DNA from: Nilaparvata lugens
Lineage: Eukaryota > Arthropoda > Insecta > Hemiptera > Delphacidae
Assembly: GCF_014356525.2 (NCBI RefSeq)
Contig: NC_052508.1
Span: 64,814,917-64,878,916 of the forward strand
Direction of reading: 5' to 3'
DNA: 64,000 nt
The position numbers and the translations under genes are program-made. The notes under the pieces are model-generated. The model ran no database searches. It had not been told where the DNA came from and was given only the letters and a program-made list of their open reading frames with translations. The first letter of the stretch is position 1; each line of letters begins with the position of its first letter. Of the stretch, positions 58,518 through 64,000 are shown piece after piece.

Positions 58518-61500
58518 CAACACCCAAAAATCATGTTTTTGGACTCGGGGGACCTTGAAACGTATAGAAAACTTGAAATCGGGGTACCTTAATTTTTTTT
58601 TGGAAAGCAATACTTTCCTTACCTATGGTAATAGGGCAAGAAAAGTAATTATAGACATTGATTTGGAGAGGACATCAGCTAATTCCAAACCTGACTCTCT
58701 CCCGAATTCTGGTTAGTATTCATTCATTCATTTATTTATTTATGCATTGATACATACAATATCATTCTCAATTATGAATGATTGGGAAAGGAACAACAGG
58801 CTTGAAGCCCAAAACTGTACCTTTCCCAAATTTAGATAGAAATTGTCCAAAATAGGTTATGATTACACTTCATAAGTTCAAAGAAGATGGTTATGTTCTT
58901 AATTTTAATAATGTCAATCCAATTCTCACTCAATTATTATTCAAGTTTATTTTTTTTTTACAAAAAATCAAGACTTTATCATATTATTTGATTGCAGCAA
59001 AAAACGAGAACCAGTCGTGCGACAACTGGGCAAACCATGCTGGTGCAGTCTGAACCACAGCAGCCGCCGCCTGCGGAGCTGGTGACCGGGTTTGCGGAGC
59101 CGCAGACTCAACCGCAGCTGCAGCCGCAAGCGTATCCAGTGTCAGCCGCAGCCATCCCCGTGCAGCCAGTACTGGCGGCCAGTTTTCCGGCACCTGCGGC
59201 TATGCTCACCTCTATACACCTGCATCCAACACCTGCTGTCGAGGTACATTTCAGTGAGGTCCACGTTATAATGACACTGGAGAAAGATTGCACAACAACG
59301 TTGCCGATCCTCTGTCTTAGATAAGTCTCTGACTTTACATAAGTAAAGCAATGTTAAGTAACTCAATACAACTTTACAACTCGACTTTCCGTTGCTTTCA
59401 ATAGAACAGCTGACAGAATATCAGAGGCATTTCGAGCGAGTTCTCCAGCCAGGGGCTCACTAGTAGACAGTAGTTGACTATATTTGGCATGAGTTAACCA
59501 AAATCTATTTGAAATTTGGAACAAATTTATCTTCTTATGCCAATTTTTCTCTATGAATCATCGAAGCCCAGAAGTGAATTTGACTAATTTTGCAGACATC
59601 GGACACATCGCAGCCGCTGGTGATGACTTCGGCACAGATGCAGCTGCAAGACGAGCTGCAACGCAAACACGAGCAGCTGCAACAGCACATAATGCAACAG
59701 CAGGACGAGCTGCGACGAGTGAGCGAGCAGCTGTTGATGGCTCGCTACGGACTCTTTCCGCAGATTGTCACCGTGCCCTATCCTGCTAGTGTGCATGCGC
59801 CCTCAAATCAGCAGTTTATCGGCACGCCGGTGGCTCCACCCCCTCCGCCACCGCCAACCTCTACCGCTGCTGAGGTACACTCTTCTACAGTGAGCGTTTT
59901 ATAGTTCTATAGTATTTCACGTTTTTAAATAAGTGGATTTTTAGGAAAGCGTACCTGTCGCATTTCTTCTTCTCATTTCATTGGTCGTTTTCATTGACAC
60001 CGATTTCTCGCCGATACGGCACCCAGAATGTCCTCCGAATTGTCGTTTTCACAACTACTGATTGTCGGCCGACACTCGGAATTGTTCTCAAAATCAAATC
60101 AAAACACTTTTATTTTGACATCATCATAAATGACACTTTACATTATAAAACATTTGTAGATGATACACTTTATCCAACTAGGATTTAACAAAACAAAATG
60201 AAGTTTTGTTACATCATACAAAATTATTAATATTATAATTGGTCAAAACAAAAATACTACTTGCTAAATTATGAAAAAATTGTTTGCAAGTATAGGAGTC
60301 TCTTGTAAAAAAATTTGTTAATGCTACTACTACATTCACTCACCATTCATACAATTGAAGAATAGAAATTACATGTGTACAAGTACTATTGATTTACAAA
60401 GAAATTAATTAATTCCAATGAATAAACTCTCAATAAGCTCTGGTGAAATACTAATAAGCCATTTGAAAATCTGTTTTTTAAATGGAAAAATAGTATTTGC
60501 TCTTTTAATTGAATCAGGCACATTGTTGAAAAATTTGGGACCAAGGAAAACAAATGATTTTTGTAGAAAGGTTGTATGTGATCTAGAAAGCCTTAAAATG
60601 TTATTAGTTGCACTTTTAGTGCTATATATATGTGATTCACCTCATAAATACCTGCCTACTGCAATTACCTGATAATACCAATTCTCCAACTGGCTGATAA
60701 TCAGCTGTTGGTCAAAATTCAACCGACACTCCCAATTCTCCTCCGGCTAAGAATTAGGTGAGAATTAGTCCATCAGAGGACAATTATATTCTGAGATATC
60801 GGCCGACAATCGATAAATATGAGAACGGCTCGATTAGTCGTTTGGGTTGGTGTATCGACAATCTGGGTTTTCTTTCGGTGAGAAATCGGTGTGTATAAAC
60901 GTGTTCATTTTGCCCAGCCTGTAATGTACTTCAGCCATCTATAAGCAGATAGCTATAACTTATTTTCTTCATTTTTATCATATTCGAACCTTGCTTGTTT
61001 CATGTTGTCTTTCTAGTCTTAAATAACTGCAGTGTTTTGAAACACCTAGGCTTGTTTAGCAGTTTAATTACATTTCGAGTAGTTGAGACCATCCAATTGT
61101 AATTACTGTACTCAGTTGTTTTAAGCAATGTCCGGCATTTAATAAATATTATCATCCTTATTGAATGAATACAATACCGTTCAATGTACAGTATATAAAA
61201 TACTCTTTTATCTCCAATTAGTTTTATCATCCACTCTTTTCAGATTTGTACTCAGATAAGAATGCTCAAAATCATTTCGAATTTTAACGTATAAAGGTGC
61301 GTACAGATATACGCGCCGCGAACAAGAGCAATTCACTTTTAATCAGCTGATGCCAAGCATTTTATATCTGTATCTTACCGTTTCTGTACAAATACAGATA
61401 TAATCAGCTGATGAAAAGTGAATTGCTCGTGTTCGCGGCGCGTAAATCTGTACTCACCTTAAAACAACGAAGCAGGTTAATAAAAGAGGTTTTTTCTCTT

Positions 61501-61723
61501 CTCTTAATTGCCGTTTAAACTTATGCATAGAATGCTCTCACGTTATTGCTATATTGTATCATGATCATATCCAGTCTAATTGATAATTAACTGAATTTGT
61601 TGAATACTTTCTAATTTTCAGGTAGTTGATTCGGCGATGCCTCTCCATTTTGGCCAACAGCCAAGTCAGATGATGTTCTCTGCTGATCTTAACTCTCCCA
61701 ACTCCACTCAGCACAGTCAGTGA
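35682..61723 (+). CDS. Clk: Clock, circadian bHLH-PAS transcription factor (16 coding exons)
   Basis: Coding exons: 35682-35722, 36521-36565, 39005-39153, 41338-41429, 44053-44142, 45563-45674, 45818-45913, 47482-47563, 48288-48419, 50485-50591, 53163-53310, 53841-53968, 54555-54685, 58998-59243, 59596-59874 and 61622-61723. All introns are GT-AG, all joins are in phase, and the total is 1980 bases (659 residues plus stop). CLOCK pairs with CYCLE/BMAL in the nucleus, binds E-boxes and drives period and timeless. Domains are bHLH (about residues 29-80), PAS-A (about 95-205), PAS-B (about 240-365), a Ser/Arg-rich linker (about 408-451), a Gln/Pro-rich segment (about 452-533) and a coiled coil (about 545-585) like the region encoded by mammalian exon 19. 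The first ATG is at 35682; a second in-frame ATG in exon 2 is an alternative start. Confidence 0.9.
36521..36565 (+). CDS. Clk: Clk exon 2, acidic N-terminus
   Basis: The exon follows TTTTTTCAG and ends at AAAAG/GTGAGT. It reads [15 protein letters not shown], an acidic lead directly before the basic region. The internal ATG could serve as start if exon 1 is untranslated. Confidence 0.8.
36815..37085 (+). mobile_element. Reverse transcriptase C-terminal fragment in Clk intron 2
   Basis: The piece reads [20 protein letters not shown] and [17 protein letters not shown], the usual C-terminal pattern of Jockey-like proteins. A second piece at about 37375-37500 ([20 protein letters not shown]) continues the same protein after roughly 290 bases of other sequence. 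Confidence 0.65.
37640..37980. mobile_element. MITE with GGGCCGGTTTCCGAG termini, copy 2
   Basis: Same family as 22850-23229, with inverted termini and the internal words CAGCTGGAGTC and CGGGGCATAGTCGCAGT. It is flanked by TTA and TAA, and lies in Clk intron 2. Confidence 0.8.
38343..38495. mobile_element. Palindromic MITE with GACGATCGTTTCGA core
   Basis: Near-perfect arms run from AACTTGAATT at the left to AATTCAAGTT at the right. The arms meet around GATCTGTCTGATGATGGATG. It lies in Clk intron 2, 510 bases before the bHLH exon. Confidence 0.7.
39005..39153 (+). CDS. Clk: Clk exon 3, bHLH domain
   Basis: The exon reads [20 protein letters not shown] and continues through the second helix ([16 protein letters not shown]). 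The basic region with EKKRR is the E-box contact surface of the CLOCK family. Acceptor TTTACAG and donor CG/GTGAGA are good. Confidence 0.92.
39646..40766. mobile_element. hAT-like non-autonomous transposon
   Basis: Inverted termini CAAGGCCGTACCCAG and CTGGGTACGGCCTTG bound 1121 bases. The flanks TTCTTACC (39638-39645) and TTCTAACC (40767-40774) are an 8-bp target duplication with one mismatch. Terminus and duplication length fit the hAT superfamily. No transposase is left. It lies in Clk intron 3 and itself contains a palindromic element. Confidence 0.75.
39886..40451. mobile_element. Palindromic element nested in the hAT-like transposon
   Basis: Arms of more than 200 bases (AAGCTGTTCGGTACACTTTT at the left, complement ending ACAGCCTT at the right) surround a short centre. 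Shared words are AAAAAGTGGCAACTGAAATT and AAGCGAGTT. Confidence 0.7.
41338..45913 (+). CDS. Clk: Clk exons 4-7, PAS-A region
   Basis: Four exons (41338-41429, 44053-44142, 45563-45674, 45818-45913) give [57 protein letters not shown] and [18 protein letters not shown]. The [12 protein letters not shown]...ITSLLGHLP pattern is the PAS-A core of CLOCK/NPAS2 proteins, used for dimerisation with CYCLE/BMAL. Confidence 0.92.
42515..43875 (+). repeat. Dispersed non-autonomous repeat in Clk intron 4
   Basis: The sequence starts near TTAAGCGAGCAATTTCTG and ends GCAAGGAAAGTAAAAATAACG. It contains AAACGGCTCTAACGATTTTC and CTCAGGGGACCTTGAAACGT, and its second half matches the inverted pair at 55313-56390 and 57400-58640. 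It holds the CA and TA microsatellites. Superfamily not determined. Confidence 0.6.
43558..43710. repeat. Compound microsatellite (CA)n then (TA)n
   Basis: About 42 CA units (43558-43641) are followed by about 30 TA units (43651-43710). Confidence 0.95.
45152..45292. mobile_element. MITE with GGTTGCAAAAAAGC termini in Clk intron 5
   Basis: The left terminus GTGCCGGTTGCAAAAAAGC and right terminus GCTTTTGTGCAACCGGGCC are inverted repeats. The core has TTAATCGTGATTAA-type words. Confidence 0.65.
47482..53310 (+). CDS. Clk: Clk exons 8-11, PAS-B region
   Basis: Four exons (47482-47563, 48288-48419, 50485-50591, 53163-53310) give [56 protein letters not shown] and [20 protein letters not shown]. 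The last is the highly conserved end of PAS-B. The exon at 47482 is the variable loop joining PAS-A and PAS-B. Confidence 0.92.
47955..48087 (-). mobile_element. Short LINE 3' fragment with 15-bp target duplication
   Basis: The 133-base insert is flanked by ATGAGATCAAATAGT at 47940-47954 and 48088-48102. On the minus strand it ends in an (ATG)n tail, as for RTE-type elements. Only the extreme 3' end is present. It lies in Clk intron 8. Confidence 0.85.
49768..49992. mobile_element. MITE of the TATAGTGAGGTCC family, variant copy
   Basis: Termini TATAGTGCAGTCCACGTTAT and the complement are inverted. The interior has diverged, including a run of TAATTAATTAATT. It lies in Clk intron 9. Confidence 0.75.
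50829..51073. mobile_element. Palindromic MITE in Clk intron 10
   Basis: Inverted arms begin AATAAAAACAATATAAAACA and end with the complement. Internal words CAACGACTAGTTTTGGACTA and ACTGAAACTAGTCGTTG pair. Related sequence is found near 44700 and 25290. Confidence 0.65.
51200..51740 (+). repeat. Tandem array of about 47-bp units
   Basis: About ten direct copies contain ACGTTCCAGTTTTTCAGATT followed by CTAAATACAAGTTTACGTTC. Units vary by a few bases and some are truncated. One further unit lies at about 51885-51935. It lies in Clk intron 10. Confidence 0.85.
51738..52140 (+). repeat. Direct duplication of about 150 bp with terminal hairpin
   Basis: Two near-identical copies contain TTATGTTTGGATTTAATAAT and GAATGAAAAAGACTAAGAAA (about 51738-51887 and 51938-52088). 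They are separated by one 47-bp array unit. The second copy ends in a hairpin AAACCACTGA...TCAGTGGTTT at 52083-52108. Confidence 0.75.
53410..53779. mobile_element. MITE of the TATAGTGAGGTCC family, complete copy
   Basis: Inverted termini TATAGTGAGGTCCACGTTAC and GTGGACCTCACTATT enclose 370 bases. It lies in Clk intron 11, 62 bases before exon 12. A TA target and the terminus length suggest the Tc1/mariner group. Confidence 0.8.
53841..54685 (+). CDS. Clk: Clk exons 12-13, post-PAS and Ser/Arg-rich linker
   Basis: Exon 12 (53841-53968) starts [20 protein letters not shown] and is rich in Ser and Asp. Exon 13 (54555-54685) reads [20 protein letters not shown], a basic Ser-rich segment of the kind phosphorylated in CLOCK proteins. 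Exon 13 ends in phase 0 at CCT/GTAAGT. Confidence 0.85.
54717..55312 (-). mobile_element. RTE-like retrotransposon C-terminal fragment
   Basis: The minus strand reads [35 protein letters not shown] and further weak C-terminal sequence. It is a decayed 5'-truncated copy in Clk intron 13. Confidence 0.7.
55313..56390 (-). repeat. Left arm of a 1-kb inverted repeat pair
   Basis: The sequence begins TACTTTCCGTGCCATATTAC and is the reverse-strand version of the repeat at 57400-58640. It has three internal 180-base subunits with AAACGGCTC(T/C)AACGATTT. Confidence 0.8.
56604..57270. mobile_element. MITE of the TATAGTGAGGTCC family containing a SINE
   Basis: Termini TATAGTGAGGTCCACGTTAT and the complement are intact. 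Without the SINE and its duplicated target the element is about 410 bases. It lies between the arms of the 1-kb inverted repeat. Confidence 0.8.
56744..56989 (-). mobile_element. tRNA-derived SINE with 11-bp target duplication
   Basis: On the minus strand the head reads GTGGTCTAGTGGATAGAGTG (A-box type) and later GGGTTCAATCCCTC (B-box type), as in a tRNA-derived polymerase III promoter. The body continues to AATTTAC. Flanks CTTGTCTAGAA at 56733-56743 and 56990-57000 are the target duplication. The insertion is inside a MITE. A truncated relative is at 24414-24564. Confidence 0.9.
57400..58640 (+). repeat. Right arm of the 1-kb inverted repeat pair
   Basis: The sequence starts near TCTGGTGTGGCGCACTCACA and ends ACCTATGGTAATAGGGCAAG. 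It contains the CA microsatellite at about 58363-58514. It ends 14 bases before a possible small exon. Confidence 0.8.
58363..58514. repeat. CA microsatellite with a short TA interruption
   Basis: More than 60 CA units are interrupted by CATATATATATACA near 58390 and by small slips near 58422-58440. Confidence 0.95.
58998..59243 (+). CDS. Clk: Clk exon 14, Gln/Pro-rich
   Basis: The exon follows TTGATTGCAG and is GC-rich compared with its surroundings. It encodes a Gln/Pro/Ala-rich stretch ([13 protein letters not shown] and [16 protein letters not shown]), typical of insect CLOCK activation regions. The donor GAG/GTACAT is followed within 9 bases by a MITE end. Confidence 0.85.
59252..59345 (+). 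mobile_element. MITE end next to the Clk exon 14 donor
   Basis: CAGTGAGGTCCACGTTATAA is the left terminus of the TATAGTGAGGTCC family. It starts about 8 bases after the exon 14 donor. The opposite terminus is not seen, so the copy is partial. Confidence 0.7.
59596..59874 (+). CDS. Clk: Clk exon 15, coiled coil
   Basis: The exon reads [20 protein letters not shown] and continues as a Gln-rich amphipathic helix ([18 protein letters not shown]). This aligns in character with the mammalian CLOCK exon 19 region that binds CIPC and is lost in the mouse Clock mutant. It ends with a proline run ([10 protein letters not shown]) and donor GAG/GTACAC. Reading through the donor would add only nine residues. 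Confidence 0.88.
59993..60897. mobile_element. Inverted-terminus element in Clk intron 15
   Basis: CATTGACACCGATTTCTCGCC at the left and the partial complement GGTGAGAAATCGGTGTGTAT at the right suggest imperfect termini. The interior from about 60090 to 60665 differs in composition and may be a second insertion. Confidence 0.5.
61294..61460. mobile_element. Palindromic MITE with AAGGTGCGTACAGAT termini
   Basis: Arms share CGCGCCGCGAACAAGAGCAA and TCAGCTGAT with their complements. It is 167 bases long, in Clk intron 15, 160 bases before the last exon. Confidence 0.8.
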
Positions 61724-62580
61724 CTGTAAGTAACAATATACTGTTTAAATAAATAAACAATAAAAATTCGACTGAGTCACTGTCAATGTTGTAGAACATT
61801 GTTATACTCGCTATATAATATTCGCTCGCCATATCCGCTATATCAGGGGGCTCCGCCACCTGGACCCCCGACTGGATCGTCTAAGAATGAGATGAAAAGG
61901 ATCGCTTCGCTCGCCTGCATTTTTCATTTGAGCATTTTTATCATGTTAGGACGATCCAGTCAGGGGTCCAGACTAAACGTCTGGCTAAACGGATATGGCG
62001 AGCGAAGCGAGTAGCTCTTATTGGAGAAGCAGTGCCCAATAAATTTTTCCGCGATGAATGCATTTCAATCTTCAACTTGGCGCCAACCTAAGAAAGTCAA
62101 CTCAACTTAATGCCAACCTGACAAAATTATTAATTTAGTTACCAGTTAACAACTGTTTCGAAGAGATACTCTCTCTAGATTATAGTTCTATATTAACATA
62201 TGGTATGGACATTTTTCAATTATAATTAAGAAAATAAGAAGAATATACATGCTAAAAGACGAACTTAAACCCTTAAAACCACCCTTAGAGTTTAATTGTT
62301 ACACCCTTAGAGTAAATATTGCCAAAAGATTTCTTAGTGCGCCTCTAAAGGGCCAACTGCACATACCTACCAAATTTGAACGTTTTTGGTTCGGTAGATT
62401 TTTAGTTCTGCGAGTGAGTGAGTGAGTCAGTCAGTCAGTCACTCAGTGAGTGAGTGCCATTTCGCTTTTATATATAATATATAGATGAATTATCATTTCA
62501 CAGGTATCGTCGAGACAAATGGTAGGAGTTGATATGAAAGTTTCTGCTAGTCAAGAATGATGCCATTCGATGCTGGAATG
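61622..62580 (+). CDS. Clk: Clk exon 16 with stop codon, and 3' untranslated region
   Basis: Coding runs 61622-61723 ([20 protein letters not shown] to TGA). Two bases after the stop, CT/GTAAGT (61726) is a strong donor, and TTTCACAG before 62504 is a good acceptor, so an intron may lie in the 3' untranslated region. The further 3' end is not fixed; AATAAA-like signals occur near 62820. Confidence 0.75.
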
Positions 62581-63500
62581 TAAGTGAAGCCATACCTTTG
62601 GGACCACAATATACTTATTTTATGTTAGAAAGTCTAGATAATTTAAGTTAGATGTACGAATAGTCTTTTAGTTTGACAAAGAACAAAGAACTTTCAGTTT
62701 GGCCCTTTTGAACAAAGTTATGCATTTAAATAATAACTAATTATAAATATATGTTTTAAGCTGAAACTTATCTAGTTGATGAGCTACCACGCTAAAATCG
62801 TTCATTCTCCTAATTTTCAAATAAATTGGTTGTTTTATTACAAAGCATAAAATTCCATTTTGTTTTCAAACTATTTTTCTGAAAGCTTAGATAATATCGT
62901 TTCGTTTAATCGATGTAAATGTTAAACGATTATGTAGGTTATAGTATTAAGTGGCCTACTAAATTTGTGTGTCAAATTTCAAAGAGAAGCCAAATCTGAA
63001 TGATATATTTTGGATTACTTATTGCTACAGTTATTTGAGTTTGATATTTTATTGACCTCACCTTAGTGTTGTGATATTTGAAATGAAGTTAAAATACTCG
63101 TTATTAGGCGGAGTTAATACTTTAATGTAAATAATCATTGTGCGATTGGACCTTGTTTATTCCATTATCGTGTATTGTTTATCAACGTCACTATGTTCTA
63201 AAAAAATCAAAACAGGAATAATTGTGTGTACGTAAGTGTTGGTGGTTCTAAAAATTGACCAATAGTTTTTGAAAATTACGGGCTAATAATCTGATTGGAA
63301 GATCATATTATTCACATTGGAAATGATACGATTACAATCGTAAGATGATCGCTTATACAAGAGTATTTTCCTTGTTCTAGTTCTATTAATTTTATACCCA
63401 TTTAAAATCAGTCTTTTGTTCTCTCTTGAAAATGTGCAAGAATTTATTATGTACTGAGATTCATCTGTGCGTAAATTCTTCTTATTTCGGCCTATCTTAA

Positions 63501-63709
63501 GCTAGGTTTAGACTATGTAGCAGAGCTACATATAGCTCTGATTCTCTTTTATGTTTACCGAAAATTTTGGATAGCTCATTTTCTGCTATATAGCTGAGAA
63601 AATAGGCTTAAAACTGCTATATAGCAGATTTCCAGTGTCACTTTTTGAACATGTAGTAGAGCTATATAGCTGAGCTACAAGTAGCTCTGCTACATAGTGT
63701 AAACCTTGC
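63501..63709. mobile_element. TTAA-flanked MITE downstream of Clk stop
   Basis: TTAA at 63497-63500 and 63710-63713 flank inverted termini GCTAGGTTTAGACTATGTAG and the near-complement ending AAACCTTGC. TTAA duplication suggests the piggyBac group. The interior repeats AGCTATATAGC-type words. Confidence 0.8.
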
Positions 63710-64000
63710 TTAAGAGCATGCTAAGATATCAGTAGGCTACTTTGATTTGAGTTGCTACTTCTAAATCTGTCTTTAATATTTTACAAATTGATGTGAAATT
63801 AGTTTCTATTTTTAAGGAATGTCTTTCTATTATGCTTGTATTATACTATGATCATTGTATTGCAGTTGAATATTCAATTTGTAAACAATATTATTATGAC
63901 GAGCGCTGATTTTTTTCAAGTGAATTGTAGTTTGAACATTTTCTCTGGTTAATGTTAATAACATGAATAGTTCTTTAATATTATCCAGTGTTTATGTACT

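Noticed and set aside
58290..58610. Open frames through the second CA microsatellite
   Set aside because: Same reason: long dipeptide runs on both strands inside an intron repeat.
61799..62014. Frame of 71 residues after the Clk stop
   Set aside because: It lies in an apparent intron of the 3' untranslated region and reads through an inverted repeat with GATCCAGTC words; probably a MITE.

Overview
The window looks like nuclear DNA of an insect, probably a hemipteran and possibly a delphacid planthopper. This rests on AT-rich sequence, small exons with GT-AG introns, dense MITEs, several non-LTR retrotransposons and a recognisable insect-type Clock gene. The species is an inference. One 100-base run of N (10908-11007) marks an assembly gap.

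Region 1 (about 0.1-16.9 kb) is an integrated Polinton/adintovirus-like element. Its left block, on the minus strand, is a compact capsid cluster: a basic protein with a parvovirus-type phospholipase A2 motif, an adenain-like cysteine protease, a penton-like protein, a 60-residue basic protein, a hexon-like major capsid protein, and a protein ending in part of a BIR-like zinc fold. Its right block, on the plus strand, holds a broken protein-primed-type DNA polymerase B, a retroviral-type integrase with a chromodomain, an FtsK/HerA-type packaging ATPase, a DUF8207-like protein and a long helical protein. The middle (4.4-9.6 kb) is accessory and repeat-rich: a small OB-fold-like gene, 123-bp tandem repeats, three alternately inverted copies of one small gene, a degraded BIR domain and a degraded coding remnant. 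Polymerase breaks and an Asp-to-Asn change in the integrase triad argue that this copy cannot move by itself.

Region 2 (17-27 kb) holds the remains of a minus-strand host gene for a Myb/SANT-like DNA-binding protein (exons near 26.6, 25.8, 23.5 and 20.9 kb). A full-length-looking non-LTR retrotransposon (17393-20723, 13-bp target duplication) sits at its apparent stop codon, and a MITE fragment abuts exon 4 exactly where a splice acceptor is expected.

Region 3 (27-35 kb) is retrotransposon debris: a degraded minus-strand copy, a plus-strand copy with an SGNH-esterase-like ORF1 and an endonuclease-reverse transcriptase ORF2, and further fragments.

Region 4 (35.7-63.9 kb) is the Clock gene on the plus strand. 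Sixteen coding exons join in phase into a 659-residue bHLH-PAS protein (bHLH, PAS-A, PAS-B, Ser-rich linker, Gln/Pro-rich region, coiled coil). Its introns carry at least five MITE types, a hAT-like element, two SINE-derived or LINE-derived insertions with clear target duplications, a 47-bp tandem array and a 1-kb inverted repeat pair. The flanking 3' region carries a TTAA-flanked MITE.
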